In this document: piece by piece, positions 28,887 through 37,687 of the stretch | Position numbering within the stretch: the first letter of the stretch is position 1 | Layout: each line of letters begins with the position of its first letter | NCBI RefSeq assembly: GCF_900102945.1 | Contig: NZ_FNGI01000011.1 | Coordinates: forward strand, 97,691 to 161,690 | Direction of reading: 5' to 3' | DNA: 64,000 nt | Source: Modicisalibacter muralis | GTDB taxonomy: Bacteria; Pseudomonadota; Gammaproteobacteria; Pseudomonadales; Halomonadaceae | Translations under genes and position numbers: made by a program | Notes under the pieces: generated by a model | What the model saw: only the letters and a program-made list of their open reading frames with translations | Databases searched by the model: none | Told to the model about the DNA's origin: nothing

Positions 28887-29681
28887 ATGCACGACGCCTA
28901 TCTCTACGACGGCATTCGCACGCCCTTCGGTCGCCACGGCGGCGCGCTGGCCGGGATGCGCCCCGACGACCTGCTGGGCCTGACCTTGAAGCGCCTCGTC
29001 GAGCGCTCGCCATTCGCCGCCGACGCCTTTGAGGACGTGCTAGCCGGCTGCACCAACCAAGCCGGCGAGGATTCGCGCAACGTCGCTGGGCAGACCGTCA
29101 ACCGGCTGGGCGCGGGCGTGCTGGTACTGGGCTATCGCTACCTGGCCAGCCAGGGCATTCGCGACATCGCCAGGCCACACATGCAGCGCCTGGCCGATGC
29201 CACCGATTGCGCCATCGCGCTCGGCACGGCGGATCGCGTGTCGATGACCTATGTCGAGGTGTGCCAGGGCAGTGGTCCGCTGGTGATGCGCCTGGAGACC
29301 GGTTCGCGCATTTCCATGGCGACCACCGCCATCGGTCGCGCCTGGTTGTGCGGCATTTCCGCCGAGCGGCGCAACGCCTTGATGGCCGATATGCGCCAGC
29401 GCGACCCCGATAACTGGCCGGCCACCGAACAGTCGATCAGTAAGTCGCTCGACGACTACGCCAGCTACGGTTTCTGTCTTTCCGAAGGCGATTGGGAGCG
29501 CGAGGTCAGCGCCGTCGCCATGCCGCTGATTCTCGAGGAAGGCGCGGAAGTGATGGCCATCAACTGCGGCGGCTCTTCCTTGAGATTGAGCCATCGCGTG
29601 CTGGTAGAGAACCTCGGACCGCGACTCAAGGATCTCATCGAGCAGATCAAGGGGTCATTGAAACCACCTCGTATCGGCTAG
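28887..29681 (+). pseudogene. In-frame chimera: thiolase N-terminus joined to IclR-family regulator C-terminus
   Basis: The 264-codon frame starts as a PaaJ/PcaF-type acyl-CoA thiolase (YLYDGIRTPFGRHGGALAG; GCTNQAGEDSRNVA). It skips the roughly 20 residues thiolases have next, resumes with the thiolase motif GQTVNRL, and switches at the catalytic cysteine position to an IclR-type sequence (LGAGVLVLGYRYLASQGIRD). The rest, from about 29109, is an IclR effector domain (CAIALGTADRVSMTYVEVCQ; ISMATTAIGRAWLCGIS; CLSEGDWEREVSAVAMPL). Neither the thiolase active site nor the regulator's helix-turn-helix survives. It follows the hydroxyacyl-CoA dehydrogenase gene as a thiolase should. It is most simply a deletion product; the frame staying open may be chance or recent origin. 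Confidence 0.85.
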
Positions 29682-29710
29682 CGTCTCCCCGGTCGATAGC
29701 CGCAACGCAA

Positions 29711-29744
29711 CAGCGCCTCTTCGCTCGGTGACGAAGAGGCGCTG
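29711..29744. terminator. Strong hairpin between the chimeric gene and tRNA-Thr
   Basis: CAGCGCCTCTTCG and its exact complement form a 13-bp stem with an 8-nt loop, 30 bp after the chimera's stop. It lies 8 bp beyond the tRNA 3' end in the tRNA direction, so it probably stops transcription from both convergent units. No clear T-tract is present. Confidence 0.65.
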
Positions 29745-29751
29745 CGGGATT

Positions 29752-29827
29752 TGGTGCCGACGAGTGGACTCGAACCACCGACCTACGCATTACGAATGCG
29801 TTGCTCTGCCAACTGAGCTACGCCGGC
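29752..29827 (-). tRNA. tRNA-Thr (anticodon CGU)
   Basis: A 76-nt cloverleaf including an encoded CCA. The acceptor GCCGGCG pairs with CGTCGGC (one G-U). The anticodon arm ACGCA-TTCGTAA-TGCGT gives CGT, and the T-arm contains GGTTCGAGTCC. It is a single-gene unit with a promoter upstream and a hairpin downstream. Confidence 0.97.
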
Positions 29828-29837
29828 GCGGAAAGCG

Positions 29838-29867
29838 ATGATAGGCAAGAATTCGCCAATCGGACAA
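29838..29867 (-). promoter_or_regulatory. Probable promoter of tRNA-Thr(CGU)
   Basis: In the tRNA direction TTGTCC (29862-29867) and TATCAT (29838-29843) are 18 bp apart. The -10 box ends 10 bp before the mature tRNA 5' end. Confidence 0.5.
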
Positions 29868-29891
29868 GCACCGCCAGTTACCAAAAACAGC

Positions 29892-30177
29892 TTACTCGAT
29901 GCCCTGCTCGCTTTCCTGGCGCAACTTGCTCGCAAGTGTACGTAAATAACTAGGTGTCACCGAAGCGATTCCCGCTTCGCTCATCGCGTTTGCCAGCCGT
30001 AGATAGGCCTCCGCATCGCTGCCGGCGAGTCGCGCCTCATCCTGCTCGAGCTCCTTCATCACAGCCTTTCCGTCCTTTCGCCACTGAATGCTCTCCGCCC
30101 ATGGCCACCATGGTTCGGATACTCAATGGGGCAGACGATGCCATAACAAGGCCCGCCAGCACACGCCAAAATCGCAT
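29892..30177 (-). pseudogene. Candidate small exported protein with a frameshift
   Basis: From 30177 one frame reads MRFWRVLAGLVMASSAPLS, which looks like a signal peptide. It then loses coding character. An adjacent frame, starting after a stop at 30123-30125, reads SEPWWPWAESIQWRKDGKAV and then MKELEQDEARLAGSDAEAYL at 30059, continuing to a stop at 29892. Joined by one frameshift near 30120 they would give an exported protein of about 95 residues. Alternatively the second part is a free-standing 55-codon gene from 30059, which has a GGAAAGG ribosome site. I do not recognise the protein. An AT-rich promoter-like stretch precedes it. The rest of 29682-30247 holds the hairpin and tRNA already listed. 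Confidence 0.35.
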
Positions 30178-30247
30178 ATTTCTGTTAATTAATTGAAATT
30201 GAATTGAAAAACCGACGCACTCGACCTGGCTATCAGGATCACTTTGC

Positions 30248-31237
30248 TTAGCCGTAGGCGCCCAATGCCTCGACCAGCGCGGCGGGTAGCTCGATGGCGT
30301 GCGCCGAGCGCTCCCGCAGTTCATAACGCCGCTGCCCGGGCAGGCGCACTCCCGGCTGGGAGAGCATGGCCTGGAAGAGCGTTTCGACGTGGGTCAGGTA
30401 ATGAGTGCCGAAATGCTCCGGATCGAACACCAACATCAGGTGCGCCACGCCGGGCGGCTCGCCCTGCGCCTCGAAGAACGAGCCGGCCTGGAAGCCGAAA
30501 TTGCCGCCCATCAGGCCGGCGGTGAGCAACTCCACCATCAGTGCCAGCGCCGCGCCCTTGGAGTCGCCGGCGGGAATCATGCTGCCGGCGATGGCCGCAT
30601 CGGGATCGGTGGTGGGCCGGCCTTGCGGGTCCAGCGCCCAGCCCTCGGGGATGGGCTGGCCGGCCTTCTTGGCCAGCATGACCTTGCCGCGCGCCACCTT
30701 GGAGAGCGATAGATCGATGACCAGTGGCTCGGCGTTTTCGCGGGGCGAGGCAAAGGCGATCGGGTTGGTACCGAACAGCGGCGTATTACCGCCCCAGGGC
30801 GCTATCGCCGAGGGGGCATTGCTGAACGCCATGCTTACCAGGCCTTCGCGTGCCAAGCGCTCGACGGGGTGGCCCGCCACGCCGAAGTGATGCGAGCGTG
30901 CGATCGCCACCACGACGACACCGAGCTCGCGAGCGAGCGGAATCGCCTGATCGAGCCCCCGGGCAATGGCGGGAAATGCCAGGCCGTGCCCGGCGTCGAC
31001 GCGGATCACGGCGCCTTTCACGCTGGTCTCGGCGCGTGCATCGGCAACGATCTTGCCCGTTAGCGCCTGCTCCAGATAGAACGGCAACCGCGACAACCCA
31101 TGCGACGGCAAGCCATCCTGCTCGGCGGCGATCAGCGCATCGGCGGTGACTCGCGCCTCCCAGTCCGGCACCCCAACGGCGAGTAATGCGTTCAGCGCGA
31201 GTTGGCGCGCCTCATCCAGCGACAGGACAATCGTCAC
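30248..31237 (-). CDS. comC: Ldh2-family oxidoreductase, probable (R)-sulfolactate dehydrogenase ComC
   Basis: An NAD(P)H-dependent 2-hydroxyacid dehydrogenase of the malate/lactate/sulfolactate (Ldh2/YlbC) family, 329 residues. Family motifs include DGLPSHGLSRLPFYLEQ near residue 50, VVAIARSHHFGVAG, PWGGNTPLFGTNPIAFASPR and the GDSKGAALALMVELLTAGLMG segment. In sulfolactate degraders ComC reduces sulfopyruvate to (R)-sulfolactate, the SuyAB substrate. Here its start overlaps the slcC stop (ATGA), and suyAB lies upstream in the same orientation. That is the gene set described for Chromohalobacter salexigens. The function is inferred mainly from this context. Confidence 0.87.
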   Translation of the reverse strand: MTIVLSLDEARQLALNALLAVGVPDWEARVTADALIAAEQDGLPSHGLSRLPFYLEQALTGKIVADARAETSVKGAVIRVDAGHGLAFPAIARGLDQAIPLARELGVVVVAIARSHHFGVAGHPVERLAREGLVSMAFSNAPSAIAPWGGNTPLFGTNPIAFASPRENAEPLVIDLSLSKVARGKVMLAKKAGQPIPEGWALDPQGRPTTDPDAAIAGSMIPAGDSKGAALALMVELLTAGLMGGNFGFQAGSFFEAQGEPPGVAHLMLVFDPEHFGTHYLTHVETLFQAMLSQPGVRLPGQRRYELRERSAHAIELPAALVEALGAYG

Positions 31238-32166
31238 ACCGCCCCCCTCAGTGCACGGCGCACATTATCGACGGTGATCCAGCTAATACGCTGATTGGAC
31301 TCGTGAGTGACGCCGGCGATGTGTGGCGTGGTCACCAGGCCCTCGACCCCGGCCAGCACGGAGTCCCGAGGCAGCGGTTCGTGCTCGAAGACATCCAGCA
31401 TGGCGCCACCCAGATGGCCGGCCCGCAAGCTTTCGGCGAGCGCGGTCTCGTCGACGATGCCGCCGCGCGAGGTGTTGATCACCACGCTACCCGGCTTCAT
31501 GCGCGACAGCGCGTCACGGCCGATCAAATGGCGGGTGCCATCGGTCAGTGGCACATGCAGACTCAGCGCGTCCACCGCCGCCAGCAATTCATCGAGGCTC
31601 GCCACCCGCTCCACCTCGTTCCAGGCTTGATCGTTCGGCGTCACGAAGGGATCGTGGGCCAGTACGTGCATGCCCAGGCAACGCGCACGCCGGGCCACAT
31701 CGCGGGCGATGGCGCCGAAGCCCACCAGCCCCAGCGTGGCGCCCTGGATTTCATGCCCCATCAGCGCCTGGCGCGGCCATTCACCGGCGAGCACGCGCAG
31801 CGTGGAGAGATAGGCGCCACGCCGCAACAGCAGAATCGCGGCGATAACGTATTCGGCCACCGCCACGGCATTGCCGCCATGGGCCGGCATCACGGCAACA
31901 TTCGCCTCCCGGCAGGCCTCGAGATCGATATTGTCGAGACCCACGCCGAGCCGCCCCACCACTTGAAGATCGGGGAAGCGCGCCAACAGCGCCGGGTCGA
32001 CCTGGGTGCGATTACGCACGATCAGCGCCCTGACGCCGCGTCCCGCTTGCAACAACCGCTCGCGATCCTCCACAAGCGTCGGATCGAAAGTCACCTCGAA
32101 GTCCGGCTTGAGGGTCTCGACGGCGGCTTCATCCATGAACTCACTGATTACGATGTCGCTCATCAT
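31234..32166 (-). CDS. slcC: D-isomer-specific 2-hydroxyacid dehydrogenase fold, probable (S)-sulfolactate dehydrogenase SlcC
   Basis: An NAD-dependent dehydrogenase of 310 residues. The catalytic domain has VVGRLGVGLDNIDLEAC with the conserved arginine absent or shifted. The nucleotide-binding loop is LGLVGFGAIARDVARRARCLG. Other elements are LHVPLTDGTRHLIG, NTSRGGIVDETAL with the catalytic arginine, and TTPHIAGVTHESNQR with the catalytic histidine. It should oxidise (S)-sulfolactate to sulfopyruvate, which ComC then reduces to the R isomer, giving net racemisation. It is coupled to comC by a four-base overlap. A phosphoglycerate dehydrogenase-like role is the alternative, made less likely by the suyAB context. 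Confidence 0.85.
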   Translation of the reverse strand: MMSDIVISEFMDEAAVETLKPDFEVTFDPTLVEDRERLLQAGRGVRALIVRNRTQVDPALLARFPDLQVVGRLGVGLDNIDLEACREANVAVMPAHGGNAVAVAEYVIAAILLLRRGAYLSTLRVLAGEWPRQALMGHEIQGATLGLVGFGAIARDVARRARCLGMHVLAHDPFVTPNDQAWNEVERVASLDELLAAVDALSLHVPLTDGTRHLIGRDALSRMKPGSVVINTSRGGIVDETALAESLRAGHLGGAMLDVFEHEPLPRDSVLAGVEGLVTTPHIAGVTHESNQRISWITVDNVRRALRGAV

Positions 32167-32177
32167 TTACCTCGTCA

Positions 32178-32660
32178 TCATGGGGCACGCCATAGATCGC
32201 CAACCGGCAGTGGCACATTGAGCACGACAGCGAACAGGGTGTAGAAAAAGGCGATGATCGCAATCAGCACCAGCGCATAGGCCATGACGCGCTTGAGCGT
32301 CCAGGCATGATAGTGGGCCAGCCACACCAGCGCGCCGGCACACAACAGGCTCGATGCAATGAAGCCCAGCCAGCGGAGTGAAAGCCCCCACACCAACAGC
32401 ACGGCGATCAAGCCCAGCCGGCGACCGACGCTACCCGGTTCCGCGACGGGCAGCGTTGGCCGGGACACAAAGGCACGCACCAGTAGCGCGACGCTGAAGA
32501 TCAACACCATGATGGCGACCGCGCGTGGAAAAATACTGCCCATGATCGACATATCCTTGCTGAACCACAGTGCGCCGAGAGCGAAGGCGATCATGATCGA
32601 CGCCAGGCAACGATCCGAGCGCCGGGCATCGATCCGAGGAGAATGCATCTCAGTGCTCAT
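32178..32660 (-). CDS. TctB-type small permease of a tripartite tricarboxylate transporter
   Basis: A 160-residue protein with four hydrophobic segments: CLASIMIAFALGALWFS, SIFPRAVAIMVLIFSVALLVRAF, LIAVLLVWGLSLRWLGFIAS and ALVLIAIIAFFYTLFAVVL. This is the usual TctB topology. Its start overlaps the end of the TctA gene by 11 bases. It serves the likely sulfolactate importer (counterpart of SlcHFG). Confidence 0.88.
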   Translation of the reverse strand: MSTEMHSPRIDARRSDRCLASIMIAFALGALWFSKDMSIMGSIFPRAVAIMVLIFSVALLVRAFVSRPTLPVAEPGSVGRRLGLIAVLLVWGLSLRWLGFIASSLLCAGALVWLAHYHAWTLKRVMAYALVLIAIIAFFYTLFAVVLNVPLPVGDLWRAP

Positions 32661-34161
32661 GGGCGGCCTCCTTGGACGAGCGGCCGCGGCCTGCCCGCCA
32701 CAGCGGGTAAGCGACGGATATCAAGATCAACGCGATGATCGCCAGCGAGAGCGGGCGCCCAAAGAAGATCGCCATCACCGAACCCGATGCATTGCCCATC
32801 AGGTAGCCCTGCACGAAGCCCTGTTCGGCGATGGGCCCCAGGATGAGGCCAAGCACGATGGGCGATGGCTTGATGCCATAGCGCGACAGCACCCAGCCAA
32901 GCACCCCCAGCACGACCATGACCACCACATCGAAGGGATTGTTACGGATGGCATAGGTGCCGATGATGGTCATGAAGGCGATGCTGGGCACCAGCAACGC
33001 CTTGGGAATGCTGACGATCGACTTGAAGGCGTAGCGCCCGATCAACAGACCCAGCGGCAGCATCACCAGCGTGGCGATGAACAGGCCACCGATGAAGGTA
33101 TAGGTGACTTGGGCGTTGGTGGTAAACATCTCCGGCCCGGTGCGAAAACCCTGCACCAGCAGCGCGCCGAGTATCACCGCATCGGGTGGCGTGCCGGGGA
33201 TGCCCAGCACGAAGGTAGGGATGAAACCGCCGCCGACCACGGCGTTGTTGGTCGTCTCGGTGGCAATCACACCATCCGGCTCGCCGTGGCCGAAACGTTC
33301 GCTGTGTGGCGAGGCACGCCGCGCCTCGGAGTAGGACACCAGACTGGCGATCGAGCCACCCGCGCCGGGCATGATCGCGACCACGACACCGATCACCGAG
33401 CTGCGCAGGGCATTGAACTTGCCCTTGCACATCAACCCCACGCCTTCGGCCAGGCGCATGCCACGCTTCTGCTCCGGCGGCTTAAGGTGGGCGCTGGGTG
33501 TGGCGACCAGATCGATCAATACCGGGACGCAGTACAACCCGATCAACGCCGAGATGATTTCCACCCCGCCGAGCAGGAATTGTGAGCCGAAGGTGTAGCG
33601 GATATCGGCACCGATCACCGACACGCCCACGGTGGAGAGCAGCAAGCCAAAGCCCGCGCCGATGAAGCCCTTGAGAATCGAGCCTTCCGACAACGCGGAA
33701 ATCATCGTTAGCCCGAAGATGGCCAGCCAGAAATACTCCACGGGGCCGAACTTCAGCGCGATCTGTGCGAGCAGCGGCGCTAGCGTCAGCAGCGCCACTG
33801 CCCCGACAAGCCCTCCGATCACCGAGGACAGCGTGGACAGCGTTACCGCGAGATCGCCGTCCCCCCGGCGGGCCATGGGATAGCCATCGAAGGTGGTGGC
33901 GATCGCCGATGGCGTGCCCGGCGTGTTGATGAGGATCGCGGCGTAGGAGCCGCCGTAGATGGCCCCGGTATAGATGGCGCCCAGCATGATCAACGCCATC
34001 TCGGTTGGCATCCCGAACGTTACCGGCACAAGCACCGCCACCGCCATGGTGGCGGACAGGCCAGGTAACGCGCCGATCACGATTCCTGCCGCGACGCCCA
34101 GCACCGCCAGCAGCAAATTGATCGGCGACAGCGCGTCCGCCATGAAGCCTAATATCTCCAT
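32650..34161 (-). CDS. TctA-type large permease of a tripartite tricarboxylate transporter
   Basis: A 503-residue permease with about 11-12 hydrophobic segments. The family signature GALPGLSATMAVAVLVPVTFGM is at residues 27-48, followed by GAIYTGAIYGGSYAAILINTPGTPSAIATTFDGYPMA. A second glycine-rich motif (VVAIMPGAGGSIASLVSYSEA) lies near residue 265. It is sandwiched between the binding-protein gene and tctB. The substrate is inferred as sulfolactate from the gene neighbours. Confidence 0.93.
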   Translation of the reverse strand: MEILGFMADALSPINLLLAVLGVAAGIVIGALPGLSATMAVAVLVPVTFGMPTEMALIMLGAIYTGAIYGGSYAAILINTPGTPSAIATTFDGYPMARRGDGDLAVTLSTLSSVIGGLVGAVALLTLAPLLAQIALKFGPVEYFWLAIFGLTMISALSEGSILKGFIGAGFGLLLSTVGVSVIGADIRYTFGSQFLLGGVEIISALIGLYCVPVLIDLVATPSAHLKPPEQKRGMRLAEGVGLMCKGKFNALRSSVIGVVVAIMPGAGGSIASLVSYSEARRASPHSERFGHGEPDGVIATETTNNAVVGGGFIPTFVLGIPGTPPDAVILGALLVQGFRTGPEMFTTNAQVTYTFIGGLFIATLVMLPLGLLIGRYAFKSIVSIPKALLVPSIAFMTIIGTYAIRNNPFDVVVMVVLGVLGWVLSRYGIKPSPIVLGLILGPIAEQGFVQGYLMGNASGSVMAIFFGRPLSLAIIALILISVAYPLWRAGRGRSSKEAAHEH

Positions 34162-34192
34162 GCCCTATCTCCTATGGCGCTCTCCGGTCGGT

Positions 34193-35179
34193 TCAGTCGA
34201 TGATGCCCATGTCACGCGCGACCTTTTCATAGGCTGCCTGTTGCTTGGCCATGAACTCCTCGACCTCGGGATAGGGAACGTCGATCAGCACGAAGCCGAG
34301 TTCTTTCATCTTCTGGCGAAACTCCGGGTTGGCGTTGATCTGGGAGAAAATATTGGACAGTTTCATGGTCACGTCTTCAGGCGTGTCCTTGGGCACGGCC
34401 ATGCCACGATAGGCGCCGCCGGTCATGTCGTAGCCCAGTTCCTGGAAGGTCGGCACATCGGGGAACAGCGGATGACGTTTCTCCGAAGCCACTGCCAGCA
34501 TGCGCACCTTGTCATGATGGTTGGCCGCCACGGTGGTATAACCCCACTCGGCGGCCACCTGCCCACCCAACAGCGCGGTAACCGAGGCGCCGGTGCCCTT
34601 GAAGGGGATATAGGTCGTCTTGATGTCGGCCAGCGACTCCAGGCGGCGGTTGGCGATGTCGTTCGCCGACTGGGTGCCACTACCGGAGACCGTGATGCTG
34701 CCGGGTGCTTCCTTGGCCGCCGCGATGAAGTCTTCCAGTGTCTTGTAAGGGCTGTCGTTGCGGACGATCAGCGCATCGGGCGAATAGTGGAAAAAGAAGA
34801 AGTTCTTCAAGTCCTGCGTCTTGAAGCCGGGATCCTTGCCCATGGGCTTGAGGATGATGTGCGGTAGGTTGGTACCCATGATGGTGTAGCCATCGGCATC
34901 CATCCCGTTGAGCTGCGACCAGCCCACGGCACCGCCACCGCCGGGCATGTACTGAATGATCAGTTGCTGGCTGGTAATTTCTTCGAAGTACTGCTGCTGC
35001 ATGCGGGCGCTGATATCGGACTCACCGCCCGGCCCGAAGGGAATGATGTACTGTACGTTTTGGGACGGATAGGATTCCACGCTCTCGGCCACGGCCGGGC
35101 CGCTCAGTGCTAGCGTGGTCAGCATCCCGGCGACGAGAACACCGAGCCGTGTCGTTTTGAGTTGAGTCGTCTTGCGCAT
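34193..35179 (-). CDS. TctC-type periplasmic binding protein
   Basis: A 328-residue receptor of the tripartite tricarboxylate transporter. The signal peptide is in LGVLVAGMLTTLALSGPAVAES. The mature protein has the family's IIPFGPGGESDISAR loop, QYMPGGGGAVGWSQL, and the C-terminal FPDVPTFQELGYDMTGGAYRG element. It lies upstream of tctA with a 31-bp gap. A hairpin separates it from suyB, 168 bp further upstream. It likely binds sulfolactate. Confidence 0.92.
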   Translation of the reverse strand: MRKTTQLKTTRLGVLVAGMLTTLALSGPAVAESVESYPSQNVQYIIPFGPGGESDISARMQQQYFEEITSQQLIIQYMPGGGGAVGWSQLNGMDADGYTIMGTNLPHIILKPMGKDPGFKTQDLKNFFFFHYSPDALIVRNDSPYKTLEDFIAAAKEAPGSITVSGSGTQSANDIANRRLESLADIKTTYIPFKGTGASVTALLGGQVAAEWGYTTVAANHHDKVRMLAVASEKRHPLFPDVPTFQELGYDMTGGAYRGMAVPKDTPEDVTMKLSNIFSQINANPEFRQKMKELGFVLIDVPYPEVEEFMAKQQAAYEKVARDMGIID

Positions 35180-35308
35180 GATTGTCTCCGATGGCTATTT
35201 TTGTGTTGCCGGGACAGGGCCCTACCTAGAGAGACCCTGAAGACACTTATGCTTCTACTTCCGCGGCTTCACCGTCGTGGCAAAGCGTCTTGTTCTTGTC
35301 GTTGTTGC

Positions 35309-35326
35309 GGGTGGCTCTCGCCACCC
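35309..35326. terminator. Intercistronic hairpin between suyB and the binding-protein gene
   Basis: GGGTGGC and GCCACCC form a 7-bp stem with a TCTC loop. It is followed by GGGCTTTT on the plus strand but by no T-run on the minus strand, where the sulfolactate genes are read. In the operon direction it may be a partial terminator or a 3' end stabiliser for suyAB mRNA. Confidence 0.45.
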
Positions 35327-35347
35327 GGGCTTTTCACACAGCTTGCT

Positions 35348-36517
35348 TCAGGCACTTTCGTAAAGGCGCGTAAGCACGAATTCACGATGCCCCAGCGCCT
35401 CGGCGGCGGTGTTACGTCCATTGGCGGTACGCAGCATCATTTCCAGCAACTGGTTTCCCGCCTGATCCATGTTGATTTCTCGACTGAGTATCCCGGTCAC
35501 GTCTACATCCACATGCTCGCCCATGGTGCGAACTGTGCGTGGGTTGGCGCAGATCTTGATCACCGGCAGGATCGGGTTGCCGATGACGTTGCCCTGGCCG
35601 GTGGGGAAGAAATGCACGACATAGCCGGCAGCAGCGCACAGCGTGACCATTTCGGCGGCGGCGGATGACGAGTCCATGAACCACAGGCCCGGCTTGTCGG
35701 GTGTCTCGGCCTTGTCGAGCACGCCGTCGACACGGCAACGCCGGCCAATCTTCTGGATATTGCCCAGAGCCTTTTCCTCGATGGTGGTCAACCCGCCTTC
35801 GATATTGCCCTTGGTCGGCTGCGACTCGGAAAGATCGCTGGTCTTGTGACGGTCGATCACCTCGCTGTAGCGATCGAACATGGCCTGGAATTTCTCGCGC
35901 ACTTCGGGCGTGGCACAGCGCTCGGCCACCAGATGCTCGCCACCGGTCAGTTCGGTGGTCTCGCCGAATACCAGGGTGCAGCCGGCGTCATAGAGCTTGT
36001 CGAAGGCGTCACCGACGCTGGGGTTGGACCCGCAACCCGAGGTGGTGTCGGACTCGCCACACTTGGTCGACACCCACAGTTCGCTGACGTCGCATTCCTC
36101 GCGCTGCAACTCGGTGGCGTATTGCACGTATTCGCGGGTGGCCTTGGAGGCTGCGCAAATCGTGTTGTGATCGCCGTTCTGTTCGATCCAGAAACCCACG
36201 ACCGGCTTGCCGGTAGCCTTGATGCCGTCGACCACTTTAGTGGTCCAACCCGGCTCGATGCCGATCACCACCACCGCCGCCACGTTGGGGTTGCTACCGG
36301 TGCCGATCAGCGTGCGGAAATGTAGGTCCAAATCGGCGCCGAACTGCAGCCGACCGTAGGGATGGGGCAACGCCAGGGCGCCTTTGATGTTGTTCGCCAC
36401 CGCTTCGGCGGCGGCATTGGAGATATCGTCGACCGGCAGCACGATGACGTGATTGCGAATCCCGACCCGGCCATTGTCGCGACGATAGCCCATGAACTTG
36501 CGTCCCTTGAGTTCCAT
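35348..36517 (-). CDS. suyB: (R)-sulfolactate sulfo-lyase, large subunit
   Basis: Desulfonating lyase that splits (R)-sulfolactate into pyruvate and sulfite. The 389-residue protein belongs to the UxaA/altronate dehydratase superfamily. Motifs include [20 protein letters not shown] at the N-terminus, [39 protein letters not shown], and [24 protein letters not shown]. Upstream GTG codons are in-frame, but the ATG at 36517 follows GAGGTGG closely and lies two bases from the suyA stop. An altronate or galactarate dehydratase is the fallback call. The comC, slcC and transporter neighbours make sulfolactate much more likely. Confidence 0.9.
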   Translation of the reverse strand: MELKGRKFMGYRRDNGRVGIRNHVIVLPVDDISNAAAEAVANNIKGALALPHPYGRLQFGADLDLHFRTLIGTGSNPNVAAVVVIGIEPGWTTKVVDGIKATGKPVVGFWIEQNGDHNTICAASKATREYVQYATELQREECDVSELWVSTKCGESDTTSGCGSNPSVGDAFDKLYDAGCTLVFGETTELTGGEHLVAERCATPEVREKFQAMFDRYSEVIDRHKTSDLSESQPTKGNIEGGLTTIEEKALGNIQKIGRRCRVDGVLDKAETPDKPGLWFMDSSSAAAEMVTLCAAAGYVVHFFPTGQGNVIGNPILPVIKICANPRTVRTMGEHVDVDVTGILSREINMDQAGNQLLEMMLRTANGRNTAAEALGHREFVLTRLYESA

Positions 36518-36519
36518 GC

Positions 36520-36804
36520 TTACCACCTCTTGGTCTTGACGTTGTGGACGTGCAGATGCTCACCCTTGTTGATCGGCTTCACCACCCGGCCAATGTCGAC
36601 GCCATACTTGATGACCGTATCGCCCTCGGCCAGGTCGCGGATCGCCAGCTTGTGACCGATCGGAATCGGGTCCAGTACCTCGAAGGTGACCGTCTGGTCC
36701 TGGTGCATGACCCAGCCGGTCAGCGTCTGCCCAGCCTGTATGCCCTCCACTACCACCACGCCGACGGAGTCGTCGGCGTCATGAACCACGAAATCGATAC
36801 TCAT
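36520..36804 (-). CDS. suyA: (R)-sulfolactate sulfo-lyase, small subunit
   Basis: A 94-residue SAF-domain protein that completes the sulfo-lyase with SuyB. Visible segments include [20 protein letters not shown] and [22 protein letters not shown]. The last is the SAF-fold signature of UxaA-type small subunits, and [20 protein letters not shown] follows. It is the first gene of the sulfolactate operon. A GGGGGAG ribosome site lies upstream and a divergent GntR gene beyond that. Confidence 0.92.
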   Translation of the reverse strand: MSIDFVVHDADDSVGVVVVEGIQAGQTLTGWVMHQDQTVTFEVLDPIPIGHKLAIRDLAEGDTVIKYGVDIGRVVKPINKGEHLHVHNVKTKRW

Positions 36805-36846
36805 GCTCCCCCTCCGTTGTCAGGCGAACGACTCGCTCGCAATTCA

Positions 36847-36871
36847 TGTATATGACATAGTATATATAACA
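36847..36871. promoter_or_regulatory. Candidate operator/promoter between suyA and the GntR regulator
   Basis: A 25-bp AT-rich imperfect inverted repeat begins with TGTATAT and ends with ATATAACA. It lies 43 bp upstream of suyA and 91 bp upstream of the regulator start. GntR/HutC-type proteins bind short TA-centred palindromes of this kind. It is the only such stretch in the intergenic region. Confidence 0.45.
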
Positions 36872-36961
36872 GTCAAGGAGATTTCGCAGATGACCCCAGC
36901 CCGATATAATGCTCGGCAAATGCACGCTTCCGAGCGGATCGACATCAAGGAAAACCAGCCC

Positions 36962-37687
36962 ATGAGCGCGCCCAAGGGCCCAATGTTTCAGCCCCTGTAT
37001 CGACAGATAAAGGATCTACTACTGGAGAGAATCGCCGACGGCGAATGGCCACCGGGCACCTTCATTCCCAGTGAATCGGCGCTGGCCGCCAGTTATAACG
37101 TCAGCGTGGGGACACTCAGGAAAGCGCTCGATGAGCTGGTCGTCGACAATGTGGTGATTCGGCGCCAGGGCAAGGGCACGGCGGTAGCGACCCACGATGC
37201 CGATCGCGCCCTGTTCCGTTTTTTCAACATCGAGCATCACAACGGTGAGCGCGTGCTGCCCGTTTCCCGAGCGCTGAGCCGCGCCCGGCGCCGGGCCACC
37301 CAGGCTGAAAGCCAGGATCTGGCACTTGCCAAGGGTGCCGAAGTCATTCATATCCGCCGGGTGCGGGAACTGGAGGGAAAACCCATTCTGCTCGAGGACA
37401 TCATGCTCGATGCCGAGCGCTTCGCGGCGCTGGCAAACCAGCCGGAAATGCTACCCAATACGCTTTATCAGCTTTATCAGAAGCAGTATGGCGCCACCGT
37501 CGCGCATGCCGACGAGCGCCTGATAGCCATCGCCGCCGGCGCGGAGGAAGTCGCCCAGTTGGGCGTCGAAGCCGGGGAGCCGCTGATCGAGATTCACCGC
37601 ATCGCCCGAGACTACCAAGGCACCCCTATCGAGCGACGAATCTCGGTACTTTCGACCCGGGAATACTGCTATACCAACACCGTATGA
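36962..37687 (+). CDS. GntR-family (HutC/UTRA) regulator, probable SuyR
   Basis: A 241-residue repressor-type regulator. The winged HTH is at residues 9-75 (LYRQIKDLLLERIADGEWPPG; LAASYNVSVGTLRKALDEL). It is followed by a UTRA effector domain (GAEVIHIRRVRELEGKPILLEDIML; YGATVAHADERLIAI; GEPLIEIHRIARDYQGTPIE). The frame is open 53 codons further upstream through AT-rich promoter DNA. MSAPKGPMFQPLYRQ fits the family start. It is divergent from suyAB and probably responds to sulfolactate. Its TGA stop is also the left target-site copy of the adjacent MITE. Confidence 0.9.
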   Translation: MSAPKGPMFQPLYRQIKDLLLERIADGEWPPGTFIPSESALAASYNVSVGTLRKALDELVVDNVVIRRQGKGTAVATHDADRALFRFFNIEHHNGERVLPVSRALSRARRRATQAESQDLALAKGAEVIHIRRVRELEGKPILLEDIMLDAERFAALANQPEMLPNTLYQLYQKQYGATVAHADERLIAIAAGAEEVAQLGVEAGEPLIEIHRIARDYQGTPIERRISVLSTREYCYTNTV

